A stretch of DNA of 64,000 nucleotides, from positions 1,468,681 to 1,532,680 of the forward strand of contig CM029617.1 in NCBI GenBank assembly GCA_017311315.1, in the 5' to 3' direction. Position numbers and translations under genes: made by a program. The first letter of the stretch is position 1. Each line of letters begins with the position of its first letter. The notes under the pieces were generated by a model. It worked only from the letters and a program-made list of their open reading frames with translations, made no database searches and had not been told where the DNA came from. Shown one piece after another: positions 44,765-56,910 of the stretch. This DNA is from Dendrocalamus latiflorus (lineage: Eukaryota > Streptophyta > Magnoliopsida > Poales > Poaceae).

Positions 44765-46645
44765 TAGATTTCGCAGTGATCAGTAGAACAGTTATGAATT
44801 CCATTTGGCGTCAGCCTTGACGTTCATGCCTGCACTCATCACGCAGATCGTCAGCACCACCGTATGAATCTCTCTGCAGACAACACGCGCGTTTCCACTC
44901 CGCGCTGTCGCGCGTATCTCTCTTTCCATCCGGGCTTCGCCATTTTGTTCTCCTGCCAAGCACCGCACCGCCAAAAATGTCACCTTCTCCAGCTTGACAG
45001 AATGGACGACTCCAATCGGACGGCTCAGATCGCGACTTCCCTCTGCAGTCGCCCGTACGCGACTGCAGAGGATCTCGTTTGGTCCGGACGAGTGGTTGCT
45101 TACTTGCTTGTGCGACTATTCGAAACTGCCTTCGTCGTACAAGGCGATGTACATTACATACTGTCCTCAGAAGCCCAACCACAAAAGTTCCAAGTAAGGT
45201 TGAATTATAAACGACCAGACAGTACATCGAACCGCTTTACAGAATATGCTATCGGTTGTTTCAAAAACTGCACGGTTTCGTTTCATAATTTATAGCATGT
45301 GTTTGTTGTTGCAAGATCACTTAAACAAAACTTGGTACAAAGTTGAATATTGAGAAGTCGTTATTGGAGTATTTGGTGCATGTCTAGAAGATGGCAGTAA
45401 TGGCTTTTTTTTTCCTGAGAAAACTCTTCGATTTGTATTAATAACTCAATTTTAAGGTACATAAGTACTAACTTTTACATTAAAGATTCTAAAAAAACAA
45501 CATGCTATCATAAGTCCTTGAGTCGATGAATGTGTTAAACTTTATCTTCCTCACGATACACCCTGTATCTTGCAATAGTGTCATAATTGCCGACGATCAT
45601 AATTGCGAAAAGTAGATTGTCAATGATCCCCTATTGATCTGTAGGACTTACGTCCTAGTAGCAGTGTTATTCGTAGAAAGAAAATCATAAGTAATTTATT
45701 TGCACCCAACTCGTCTTGGTGTCAATCCCCGACGCAGGCATTGCCATCATCATCACCCAGGTGAGTTGGTACGGTGAAACACATGAAAGATAATGAAAAT
45801 CTAGCTGAGAATCATCAAGAAGAATGAAACTAAAAAACGAAAACATAATAAACTAAAGAAAACTCAAATTACTTTTAGAAATCTCCGCTCACTCAACACC
45901 GACAACACCGAAGAAGAAGGAAGAGGAGCCGGCGAAGAACTGACCGGGTTGCGGCTAGGGTTACTGACGGCGGTGGCTCCATGACCTTGCACTCGTAGAC
46001 GGGAATTTTGGGCATATTTTGCACTGTTTACATCCATAATTACGAAAATAGCAGTATACGTGACGTATTGACAAAAATAGCGTTTTGCAAATCCGGTGGC
46101 TGGACAAAAATATTACTTATTTTTGTAATTATGAATATAAACAATGTCATATATGTCAAAAAGTCCGTAGACAGCAGTAATGCGTATGAACCTCAGTAGA
46201 CGTAACACTACAAAATCCTATTGGACTTGTCCTCCGGACCTCCCTTGGACACGGATTGGGCCTACCCCTCTTCTAGAAATAAAAGATCCACACAATAGCG
46301 CTACAACATAACAGCCAGCCCACATCCATGGACAGTTCTCCCGACCAATTAGGCTGTAAGAGCGTTCCACCTGGGGCTCACGGATGTTTGGGCTAGCACA
46401 TGCACCACCGGAGAGCGGCGGAGGAAGGCGCGCCGGCCACAACGGTCGGGTCAAAAGCGCAGCGCAGGCATCCGAGGCGGCGGCCGGGCCCACCACCACG
46501 CGCCGGACGTGACAATTCCCGGCCCCTGCACCGCAACTGAAACCAAACGAGGCAGCCTGAGCCAGCCGCACCCGCACTTACCACTCCTAGCGAGCAGCTC
46601 ACTTTCCCCTTTCTCGGTGATCCCCATCGCGCGGCGCCCGTCGGC

Positions 46646-47470
46646 ATGGCCTACTCCGGGGGCGGCGCCGGCAAGCTTTCGGCCGTCGACGCCATCCTTG
46701 CCGAGGCCGCCGATCTGGTCGCGCTCGAGCAGATCGCCAAGCTCAACACCGCCCACCTCGCCGACGACTCCGCTCTCCCCTCCAATCTCGAGTCCCGCTT
46801 CCGCAAGCTCAAGTCCCTCCCCACCGCCACCACCGCGCCCGTCAAGACCTTGGCACGCAGCACCACCGCACCGCCGCAGCACCACACCAATCCCGCCGAC
46901 CCGCCGCAACCGAACCCTCCTGCGCCTGCACCGGCTGCCCAGACGGTCCAACTGGAAGACGCGGAGGCCGCCCAGGCGGAGGAGAACTCTCCGCCGCAGC
47001 TTCATCCTCCTGTGACGACCGTCCCCGCGGTTCAAGAGGAGGAGGACCTCGAGCGGCTGTTCGGGCCAGGGCGCGGCCGCCCGACGCTGAGGGAGCGGAA
47101 CAGGGGGAGGGGCGACTCGCCGTCGCCGCCGCGCCAGGCGTGCTGCTTCGGCTTCTCCTCCCCCAAGAAGTCCCTGCAAAGGACCCCGACCAGGAGCAAG
47201 AAGAGCCATGCGGGAGGAGGAGGAGGAGATCTGGACGACGTTCTTGGCGTCGGGGACGCCAGCGAGTGGGGCGACGAGAACAGGAGGATGGTCACGGAGC
47301 TCAAGGAGCACCAGCGCAATCTCAAGAAGGCGCTCGAGGAGCAGGTCAAGGTCAGCAGGGAGACCGCCAAGATGGCGCGGTGGGTCAAGCAGGCATCCGC
47401 GCGCATGACCCACACTGCTGCCATTGACGACTTGCTCAGCGACGGCGACGACGACGAGGAGCTCAAGTGA
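46646..47470 (+). CDS. Plant protein of unknown function with C-terminal coiled coil
   Basis: A single-exon frame of 274 aa with a good start context (ggcATGGcc). Residues 8-55 look helical (VDAILAEAADLVALEQIAKL, then LPSNLESRFRKLKSLP). Residues about 60-130 are a Pro/Ala/Thr-rich linker. About 138-190 is basic with an RGRPTLRERNRGRGD stretch and a short CCFGFSSPKKS. About 205-255 is a likely coiled coil (MVTELKEHQRNLKKALEEQV, then SRETAKMARWVKQASARM). The tail is very acidic (LLSDGDDDEELK). No signal peptide or membrane segment. The structured ends and codon bias support a real gene, and similar proteins seem to exist in other grasses, but I cannot name a function. Minus-strand frames over it are compositional. 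Confidence 0.82.
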   Translation: MAYSGGGAGKLSAVDAILAEAADLVALEQIAKLNTAHLADDSALPSNLESRFRKLKSLPTATTAPVKTLARSTTAPPQHHTNPADPPQPNPPAPAPAAQTVQLEDAEAAQAEENSPPQLHPPVTTVPAVQEEEDLERLFGPGRGRPTLRERNRGRGDSPSPPRQACCFGFSSPKKSLQRTPTRSKKSHAGGGGGDLDDVLGVGDASEWGDENRRMVTELKEHQRNLKKALEEQVKVSRETAKMARWVKQASARMTHTAAIDDLLSDGDDDEELK

Positions 47471-48690
47471 ACAAAATTCATTGCTTTGCCTGCCTTCCAT
47501 AGCTTCTACTTTATCTTTGGTTTACCCTATCTTGAACAGACTATGAAAATGGTTAGGTCACGCAGGAGCTATATGAGCTAGCTTCAGCGGATAAAAGGAT
47601 ACAAATTCTGTTGTTTTTTGTATGAGATAGATATATGGATTGAATATGTAATGAGCTTATGAGTTATAGGAATGAAGAACCTACTTCTGTGAAGGTTTGA
47701 TCTTTTGCTCAATAAATTTACAAACCATTGCCCATGCCACCATGCACGATGCAGCTTATGAATTCAGTGATAGTTTGACGCGCGAGTTATTCGGTACTCA
47801 AAAGAACAACAGCACCAAGATGCTTGATAGTTCAAATTATAATATAGTACATCACCTATGTACACAAATAAACACAGAAACAGTGACACCTAACCTAATT
47901 GATCGCACCGAATTTAAGTTTACAGTCTATCGGCAGAGAACAGGAGTGGAAACCGTGAAGCATACAGAAAATGATCGATTATAAAAGAATAAAAGGAATT
48001 GCCATAGTTGCCTATATCACAGGGTGATTGATTGCATAAGCTATCTTGTAGTTAGCTGAATCAAGTGACTTCAAGTAAATACTCAGTACACCTAATATTT
48101 TCCAACATTTCTTTATCGATATGATTCAGAAAGAAAGCAACGTAAGGAACTTTCAAACTTTTGATGTATTTCACCATCTCCACAAATTTTTATATCCCTA
48201 TCTCATTATGCATGATTTGAAGGTCCCTTTTTTATTCTTCCTTGTCATGCCCGAAAGTCTTATTTAACTGTTTCCTTGACTACGAAATCTGCACTCAAGT
48301 ACAAAGACAAGCGTATACCAGTTGATGCTACGTTGTAAATGAATGTAAATAGTCCTCACTGTTTGTTTGTGCACACCTGCATTGTGGAGCCAGATATATG
48401 CATAAGATATGATCATTTTTCAGCCTTCCGTACAACCTTAAATTTCCAGAGTCTTGCAAACAAGGAGCAATTGCTGCCATCGTCTCAATATTATGATTTG
48501 CCGACCCAGTGTTTCTCAACAACAGAGAAAATCCAATTGATAAAATACCAGCAAGGGATTATCTGGATTCCATAAATTTGTCACATGTGATGTGCCAGAA
48601 ACTACACCATGTGGATGTGAATTGGAATTTGACCAGGATAGAATAATCTTCAAATTATTACGTCACTATATCCACCGAAAGAAGATTCAT
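47471..48690. other. 3' flank and intergenic DNA
   Basis: Begins with the likely 3' UTR of the 274-aa gene. The rest is AT-rich with no recognised gene or element ends. Confidence 0.5.
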
Positions 48691-48696
48691 GAAATA

Positions 48697-48980
48697 GTTG
48701 TAAGTCCTCCTTCGGCTACTCTGTGCTCGTAAGATCTTCTACGACTATGAAGTCATAAGTCCTTGTACGACTACTCTGTGGTAGTAAATCCTTTTACGAC
48801 CATAAAGTCGAAAGTCCTTCTACGACTATTCCGTGGTCGTAAGTCCTTCTACGACAATAAAGTCGTAAGTCCTTATATAACTACTCCGTGATCGTAAATT
48901 CTTCTACGACTATGAAGTCGTAAGCTCTTTTACGACCTCATAGTCGTAAGCAGTTTTACGATCACCTTGTGATCGTAGAC
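48697..48980 (+). repeat. About 30-bp tandem array of tacgac/gtcgta inverted repeats
   Basis: About nine degenerate units of roughly 30 bp alternate two forms. One has 'tacgactatgaagtcgta' and the other 'tacgactattccgtggtcgt'. Both pair TACGAC with GTCGTA around a short loop and are separated by 'agtccttc'. The flank to 49450 (including 'gattattattctttttgaag') has the look of a retroelement LTR but no ends were found. Confidence 0.8.
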
Positions 48981-48999
48981 TATTTTGTGGTTTTTAAAT

Positions 49000-50000
49000 C
49001 CCTAATCGACTTGTCAAACGACGTCTTACTACATCGTAGGGACGTCTGATAAGGCGGTTAAAACATGCGTTTATCTAATAACCGCACACGATCTCTCTCT
49101 GAGAACAACCATTGCATGACGAACGGACCACTACGTCTCTCTGACAATAACTTCCGCCAAATGGTTATCACCCCAAGCGTTGAAGCGTTTTTTAGCGTGG
49201 GACAATGCCGTCGCTTCGTTAGCTATTTAAAGGTTAACGTCAGGGAAGAAGGGAGTGCGAGATCAGAGATAGTGCGGACTTTTTTCGCATTAGACTCTTG
49301 TAATCATTTTTCCTTTGATAAGTAACCACACAGGACGTATGATTATTATTCTTTTTGAAGAAGACCCGAACCTAGATAAAAATTTCGGTATCCCTGTTCC
49401 GCAAGACCATAGCTTAGTCTTTTGAGAAAATCTCCAAATCCAAATAAATTATACGTAAGATTGGTATTAAAACACCGACATAATTCTTTGTGAAATGCGA
49501 CTATTGTCTGATGTTTTGCCACTTAAAAGAGAGACAAAATATCAACTATTATGCTAAAGATAAACCAAGTACGCTATCAAATTTGAAATGAATATGTGAT
49601 AAAGAAACAGTTACACAAAACCTCGTTTCGTTTCATAAAAGTTGAGGACTAACCTTTCTTATTCCAATAAACAAAAAGGGTATGTCATTGAACTGATAAA
49701 CAAATTTGAAATGAACATGTGACAGATTTCAATTATGCAAATTTGATTTAACTTAACATCAGGAATGTCATTGAACTAATAGACAAAAAAGGTGGACATC
49801 CAGTGAATGATTTATGGAAGACACTATTCCTTGCCTTGAATTGTGCTTTAATACTAAAAAAGAATAGGATTGCGATTTATTTTTCGGGACAATTAACATA
49901 ATTACTTTGTCAGAAAATCTTGGTTTGCAAAAGAAGACACTGACAATTATCATCCCATTATGCAAAGTTGATTTCATCCATGCCCAGTAGGTAGACTAAC
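49000..50000. other. Intergenic DNA
   Basis: No gene recognised; AT-rich sequence with retroelement flavour on the left. Confidence 0.4.
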
Positions 50001-50821
50001 CTATTGAACATAAGTGTTGGCTGAGACGCAAAAGATGCTAAGCAAAAGCAGCAGATTTTCAACCTTAAGAGCAGTTACACAATCATGGGCATCACGAAAA
50101 TGGCCGTACTGACCATAAATATCAACCAAAACTGTGTATACTGCACCACTCTTCTTGAGCGCTCGATTCCTCATGCCATCAAACAGCCTTTTGATCTCAT
50201 CCCACTTCCCCTTCGCCCCCAACCTGGCGATGGTCGAATTGAAGATTTTAGGGTCTGGGCATTGTGGCGAAGTATCGCAGAGCACGTTTCATATCCGGCT
50301 TGAACCCTTCTGAGCGTATTTTGTCGAACACCTTGTGTGCGTCCGCTAACTGTCGGTACTTGCCGAATGTATCGATCAAGCCACTGTAAACCTTAACATC
50401 CAGCTCCACCCCGAGCGCCTGCATCTCCATGATGAGTTCGGTGGCCTTCTTCCACATGCCATTGTCCCTGTAAAGCCGCACCAGCGTGCTGTACCCGGCG
50501 GTGTCGAGCTTAATCCCCGGCGCCTCATCTCTTCAAGCACCCATCACATATCCTCCAGGAGGCATGTATGTGCGCCGGTTCCACGCGACGCCGCTGGAGT
50601 AGGAGGTGGTTGGCGAGGCGGAGATGCGCCCTGGCGAGGAGGCCCTCTAGGAGGGCGTTGTAGTGCTCGGCATCCGGTCGGAGCCTGAGACGCGCATCTC
50701 GAGGAGGAGAGCATCGGCCTCGAGCGTGCGGCGGCGCTGGGGTGCATCCCGACCGCCTGCATGTCCGCAAGGAGGTGGAGGGAGTGGACGAGGTCGGAGC
50801 TGGCGTGGGACTAAATGTCAC
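50001..50821 (-). pseudogene. PPR-protein pseudogene, CRP1-like
   Basis: The reading frame breaks several times on the minus strand. Recognisable pieces from the 5' side are HYNALLEGLLARAHLRLANH (about 50660), YSTLVRLYRDNGMWKKATEL with MEMQALGVELDVKVYSGLID (about 50490-50390), AHKVFDKIRSEGFKPDMK (about 50330), then RALRYFATM, PDPKIFNSTIARLGAKGKWD (about 50250) and VYTVLVDIYGQYGHFRDAHD (about 50100). These are tandem 35-residue pentatricopeptide repeats. The blocks resemble the plastid RNA-binding protein CRP1 (At5g42310), from memory. One base is missing near 50517. A stretch between KPDMK and RALRY (about half a repeat) is gone, and another small deletion lies between FATM and CPDPK. The distal end is lost at about 50030. 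Confidence 0.78.
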
Positions 50822-53800
50822 GGTCGTACGACTCCCACGGCCGCTCTTGGTGGTGGTCCGCGGCGGAGGAGCAGCAGAGGATGATGACGCGGCGGCATCG
50901 GCGGGGGCATTTGACGCGGGATGGGTGGAAACCGGGGTGGTGGCGGCTGACGGCGGACGAGGTGGTGTGCGTCCATGGAGCGCGCGCTCGCTGTGGTTGG
51001 GAGTTGCCGGTGCGGGGGAGGAATGGGTGGGGGAAGAAGAGAAAGCTTCCTCTGATGTACTTCCAGTAAGGCGCGAACGAATCCAGAAGACGTATCAGAA
51101 TTCCGCGACCTCATCGGGTTAGCGTATCCCTCGCATACAAGGGGAGCTTTCCGTCAAAAAGTTTATACCCTGTTTGAAACGCTAGAATTTCATAAATATT
51201 TTATACGAAACAGTTAAATTCTCACTGGGTTCAAGGAAATTTCGTATTGTAGTACGATGTTTTACTTCAAACGGAAAGGAAATGGCACGAGCATTTGCTC
51301 AGCATTGAAGCATGATTCTAGTGCCACAGTTTTATCGGCAGCGAGAAGCATTACCAATTTGAGCTACACACTAAGGATGCATTTTTTTTACTACGGCTTA
51401 AGAGCTATAATTATAATTGATGGTTTTTAATCTTAATGTAAATGCTCATATGAAGAAACTAAATACCGATAAGCCGCTTTAAAAAGATAACGACAAATCG
51501 TCCCGTTTATTTGTCCAAAGAAATCTATAAGCTAGAAAGAATGAGGGACTAAGTTGTTCTGCTCCATATGCCATGTCAGTTCAGCCCAAAATAATGGAAA
51601 AGCAACAGAAATGCAGATCAAGTACGTGATACAAGGATAAATGGAGTAGTAATCTTTAATAATTAGGAGAAGCATCTATGAGCTGCAACAAAGCCTTAAA
51701 AAAAACTGGTAAGAGCTCTGCCAATCAATTTGAAAGTGCAATAAAGTACAACATAGCTGCAACAAAGCCTTAGCTGAACCGAACTTGTAATCGGGTAAAG
51801 TACACACTTACTCCAAATCAAATCGATGAAACATATATACATACCCGAAAGATGAATCGATGGAGAGAGCTTAGCTGGAGAGAACCGATCGATCGAACAC
51901 GGCGAAGCTCGGCGGGCGGGCGGGGGGACGATGCGTCGCGTCGCCGGCTCCGATTCAGTTGGTGCAAAGCGGGATACGCACACTCAGGCAAACGCCATTC
52001 TGATGAGACGGCGTTTCCCGACCTGCACCAAGCGAACCAGAGGCGGCTGCGATCTCTCTTTCTTCTCCCATGCCCTTCACCTCACGCGAGCTCTTCTATA
52101 TATGCGGCAAACCTGGGAGGCCATGGCCATGCGTCGTCACCGGCTGAGCTGAGAAGAGAAGCGCACGTACGGCTGGAACGAGTTGTTGATGCGTTTCGGC
52201 AAGGATAAACGCAAGGCTCCAAGAGCCAGTCACGCGGGGCTGTTGGTGCTGGGAGCCAAGAGACGTGGCGGCAACAAGAGCTGCAGCTGGTCAGGTCGCA
52301 GAATGATCGCTGAGCGCACGGTGCGTGCGTACGTACAGGTCGCAGCGTCAACCATGAGGCTTAGCCCTGAGAGCCTAGCTGCTACGCCGCTCACGGGAAC
52401 GTCCTCCCGGCCGGCCAGTGAGCGACGTCACGTCGTCGACATTATTAGGGCTGTCCTTGGTCCCGGACGAATCATGATCGATCCGTCGCAGGATTGCAGG
52501 AGCAGCGGCAGAGGTCGACCGATGCTGGCCGGCCGCGTGCGTGCTTCGGTCCCGATCCGAGCGCGCTCTGCGGCGAGCACGCATGGCCGCGCGAGGGTGG
52601 GCAGACGGTGGTGCGCGGTGGGGGCCGGCCGGAGACCAGGCCGTGGCGATTCGCCGCGCACGTACACGCGACGATCGGTGGGCCGGTGAACCGGCACCGA
52701 GCATTATCTCCCTGTTCGCGCGCGCGTCACATCACATGGCATGTCAGGCAAGGGTTTGGCTGGGTTTGCATGCATCTCCGGACTCGATTTCTGATTGACG
52801 AATGGATCTTCGGGCTTGAACAGGATGACACATACGATCGATCACGAGCCGGCGTGTCGCATGCCGATAGCAGATTGGGTTTTTGGTCTCATGTGTCCTG
52901 GATCATGGTAGGATTGTTCACGGGTCGTGGCTGCAGCGTTCTGTTAACTGGTTAAGCAGCCTCAGTCCCTGTTCCCAACGGCGTGAGTGTCAATGGAACA
53001 TCACAGGTTCACCAAAAGAATGCAAGGGAATGTAAGTACCATGCTACCGGCCGGTTCAAAAGAAAAATACAGCAGGGACCGTGGAAGGAGAAAAAGGAAA
53101 AATCTATCGATAATAATGTATCAAGCTGTTTAACCGAAGTTACCATTCGGCAGCATATGAAAACCAACCGTTTACTAATTGGATGTGTATAGATATCACC
53201 TGGATATTTTTTTCTTAACAATTATCTAAATTTTGGACCGTCAGATTAAAGATCCAACGGCTCCTTTTTTTGGAGGGGAGAGATTATTTTGAAGGGACAG
53301 GTAGAATTTATGGCAATTGAATCTCTAATCCAACGATCATAAATCTAGATGATAGTTAGAAAGAAAACATTCGGATGATGTTTATCAATACCCTTACTAC
53401 TTACTACTCGTGATTTTGTCAAACAAAGGCCACATTTTCCCACCAGATAGCACGCCTGACGATTGACAAGTAGGTTTTCATTTCATCTCCTCGCACTCAA
53501 CTAACCGGCCTTTTCTGATCAACCCATGAAACCAGCGGCGTTCTGCTGCAAACTTGGGCCATTGACGATACACACAAATCTACCAGTATCACCAGCAGCC
53601 TGTAGCCTGCCACTACAAATTGACCTGATGATTCTTCAGCAGTGCGTGCGTGACGCATGGGGACGCCGGGTCCTACACAAATGCTGCGATCAAGGTAGGT
53701 AAATGTGCACGCCGTCGTCTTTGCTATCAGCTTTTCCTCTCTTTTTTTTTTATCACAGACTCTCATGTCAGGTGATAGATCCTATTCGTTGTTCCTGCCT

Positions 53801-53940
53801 CCCTTTATTTTTCCCGACGATGCGCTCGGTAAAAATGTGTGAGCATTTTTGGACTGAAGTGTGTTGGGCCGGCTTGCACTGACTAGGCGACCGGCCATGC
53901 AACAATGAACTGATCATATGCTAAACTAATTAATCCACGC
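50822..53940. other. Intergenic DNA, no supported gene
   Basis: 50822-51120 may be the decayed N-terminal part of the PPR gene. 51850-52950 is GC-rich with many short frames on both strands, none with a family resemblance. Confidence 0.4.
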
Positions 53941-55740
53941 TATTTGTAGGACCGAAATGGCGACAAAGGGGGTGAATGGAGCCCTTTAAAAATTTCTCTC
54001 CCCACAAGTATCGGATGAAGAAATAACAGAGTAAGCCAAACTACACAAACTTAGGAACCAAGCATGCTGTCTACTGCAAAAAGAACACTCAAAACCAAGA
54101 GCTCTGTTGTACTGCCAACAATCAAGAAACCAACTGAAAGCAACCACTGAAAAGTTAAAAGAATAGGAGAGACCACAGTCTCTACTTCAAGCCTGCACAC
54201 CGGACGAAGGCACAAGAAAAAGAGAAGTCTGCTAGCCAAAACAACTAAAGCAAAAGTGATCACAATATTACCCGAGAGAAATTAATGCTGACAAAACATC
54301 CCATTAATTCGCTTACTCAAGTACCAAAAATAACAGAGCCACTTGCTGGTCGAGAGCACGCACTGCAGGAATAAAAGAGCTGGCCGAAAATTAATGAAAG
54401 TAGCTGCTGAAAGAATCATCTCTTGCCAAGGAACATGCAGCCATTTAATGCTAGGAAAGAAAAGCACTGAAGAAACGTAAGCTAAAGAAAATAAATGCTC
54501 AAGTCAAAATGGTAATCATTTGAACTAGAAGCTTGTACTACATGCTAACTCCTTCAGGAAGTAACTAACGTGTGCCAAGCCAAAAGAGATCAAGAGCATT
54601 TAGGGCTTGTTTGGTTCATGACCAGAAGTTGCCTAGCCACAAGTTAGGCGTGCCACAGTTTTTAGGTAGTTGTTTGGTTCACTGACGCAACTGTGGCATG
54701 CCACACTTTCTTAGCACCCGGCCCCACACGTCATAGACTCAGTTTCTTGCCAAACTTTGCCACAAGTGTGGCTTCGATTTTGTTAGCCACACTTTCTGTG
54801 GCAGCCACACATTGCCTAAGCTTAGGCATGGCAAGCTTAGGCACCAACCAAACAGGAATGCTCATGCAATCGGCACAACAAAAAAAGATTAGCAGCCGCA
54901 AGCAGTACGGGAAAGAGATACTAGCAAATCAATGCGATTAAAAGCTGCTCCTCCCCAACAGGACACATAAAACCAAGACCACTGGCTGCCGAAAGAAATT
55001 AAATGCCAAATTGAGAACCTGAAGCAAGAAAACAAAGCTCGGGAGAAGAACTTTGGATTTTCATTCCAATAAACACGAGATAAAAAAAAAACTACGTTCC
55101 CATACGCATGGACATTCGGAGGAATGATTACAAGAATTCTCAATCCATCCTCTCCCTCTCAATCCTCAAGAACACCAAGAGCTACACATGCTTCTTGGGA
55201 GGAACACACACATACACACATGGAGAGACCCAAATGGAACCATAACTTTTACACTTACTCTCTCAAATTTCAGCACACCATCTCCCTCTCTATTTATACC
55301 CTCCACTAATGGGTTCACCAAGTGCTTTACCCATTTAGCTTTTGCGCTTTACCCACAATCCACTTCCTTTAGTGCAGCTTTGCGTTTTTACCGAAACGCC
55401 CCTCGCGCACCTTCCAGGAAGCTTCCTCATTCCTTGCCCTGCAAGCTACGCAGTTTCGCCGTCTTCGGCACACCTCGACCGTTCTGACCTCAGCGCCACC
55501 TGCGTCTAGTCCGGTCCACCGTGCCTCGCCACGACTCCACCTCGAGTCCACGTCGTCTTCGACACATCCCGACCGTTCTGACCTCAACGCCACCTGCGCC
55601 TAGTCCGGTCCTCCGTGTCTCACCACGACTCCGTCTCGATGTCCTGCAGCCAACACAGACAAGAAACACATCGCATAGCACGGTACAAAACATGTAAACA
55701 TGGTTAGCACCTACAAATCCTACTCAAGCGAGAAATGACC
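53941..55740. other. Probable LTR-retroelement remnant containing a MITE
   Basis: Phrases such as 'gacaaagggggtgaatgg' (about 53963) and 'aagaattctcaatccatcc' (about 55132) resemble grass retroelement LTR or leader sequence. A 94-bp segment is duplicated with units starting at 55461 and 55555. No coding domain was seen. Confidence 0.35.
54603..54856. repeat. MITE-like element with GGGCTTGTTTGG / CCAAACAGG ends
   Basis: Starts GGGCTTGTTTGGTTCATG and ends 'caccaaccaaacagg'. Words 'gtggc' and 'gccac' recur inside. No perfect target duplication. Confidence 0.6.
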
Positions 55741-56280
55741 CACGTGGCCAACCGGGACGACGCCCACGCGTCAAATTTGTCTAGTCACGACCCGACCTCG
55801 CCAAATGCCAAAAAGGCACGAATCACTCAAACTAAACTCACTATAACCAAACCACGAGTCAATTACTCATCACCAATACGGGATTTAGACCACATGGTCT
55901 CTCACTATTGCAAATCCAATCTCGTCCAGATCAACCAAATGAGAAAGCCCAAGACCTGGAATCTTTCCTCTCAACAAAAAAGGGCCCAGATCTGATGACT
56001 GATGATGTGTCAATGTGAATATATAACCTGTGATGATTTAATACTGGAGTTCAGTTCTGAAGCGAAGCTAAGCATGAAGTGCCTTGAGCATGCAATGCAA
56101 ACTCCAAAAAGGAAGCTGAGAGAGAGAGCAAAGAAGATACCAAACCCTTCCCTTCCCTTATCCCCTCCTCTCCTCCCCAACCTTAACCGTATCGTCCAAT
56201 TCCATTCCCTTAATGCCACTCCACTCCTCCGGTATTAACCCGATTCCCGCGCGCGCGGCCTCTCGCTGACCGCAGAGACG

Positions 56281-56910
56281 ATGTTGGGGAGAAAGGGTGG
56301 ATCGGGTGGCGATCCTGGGGAGCAAAAGAGCTCCAAGTGGGCGTGGGCGTTGGTGATCGCGTGCACGGTGCTGGCCATCGGCGTGATCGTGACCGGCGCG
56401 ACGGTGTTCGCCGTGTACCTCATCTACAAGCCCAAGATGCCCTACCTGGTGGTCGCCGACGCGCAGCTGTGGCGGCTCGAGTACGGCCAGGACGGCACCA
56501 TCGACGACCTGCGGGTGTCCATCACCATCCTTGCCAAGAACACCAACTCCAAGGCGTATGCGTCCTTCTCCCGCGTCGACCTCGCCGTGGGGTTCCACGG
56601 CGCCGACGTGGCTTTCCTGCGGGCCACGCCGTTCGCGGTGGCGCGGGAGAGCTCGGTGCCGCTGCGGTACAACGTGATGTCGTCGGGGCGGGCGCTGGAC
56701 CCCGCCGGGATGCGGTCCATGGACGCGTCGCTCAAGGCCGGCGTGGTGCCGTTCGACCTGTTCGGCAAGGCGCGCACGAGCTGGAAGGTGGGCATCTTCG
56801 TGTCGCTCCGGTTCTGGACGCGCATCTCCTGCCGCCTCCACTTCAACTACCCCGGCAACGGCACCGCCTTGCCCATCGACCCCTACCGCTGCAGATCCAA
56901 GTCGCCCTAG
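56281..56910 (+). CDS. NDR1/HIN1-like (NHL) protein, LEA_2 family
   Basis: A single-exon gene of 209 aa. A short hydrophilic N-terminus (1-19) is followed by one membrane segment (about 20-49: WALVIACTVLAIGVIVTGAT then VFAVYLIY) and PKMPYLVVADAQL. A LEA_2 (LEA14-type) beta-sandwich domain covers about residues 75-180, with VSITILAKNTNSKAYASFSR where the family usually has Asn-Pro-Asn; the Pro is Thr here. The C-terminus ends in a Cys-containing block (ISCRLHFNYPG, then YRCRSK). NHL proteins are anchored in the plasma membrane and are linked to defence and stress responses; a role for this one is inference. The GC-rich codon pattern suits the region. The frame opens at the only ATG before the hydrophilic start. 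Confidence 0.92.
   Translation: MLGRKGGSGGDPGEQKSSKWAWALVIACTVLAIGVIVTGATVFAVYLIYKPKMPYLVVADAQLWRLEYGQDGTIDDLRVSITILAKNTNSKAYASFSRVDLAVGFHGADVAFLRATPFAVARESSVPLRYNVMSSGRALDPAGMRSMDASLKAGVVPFDLFGKARTSWKVGIFVSLRFWTRISCRLHFNYPGNGTALPIDPYRCRSKSP

Noticed and set aside
44864..45295. A 143-codon plus-strand frame
   Set aside because: No recognisable domain, mixed composition and no paralogue in the window.
46451..47500. A 349-codon minus-strand frame over the 274-aa gene
   Set aside because: Compositional shadow of the plus-strand gene.
48697..48980. CRISPR-like regular repeats
   Set aside because: The units are degenerate tandem repeats without unique spacers, in a plant genome.
51852..52700. 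Several plus- and minus-strand frames of 110-170 codons
   Set aside because: Composition-driven; no domain and no consistent start or splice pattern.
56158..56841. A 227-codon minus-strand frame over the NHL gene
   Set aside because: Shadow; low-complexity His/Arg-rich translation.
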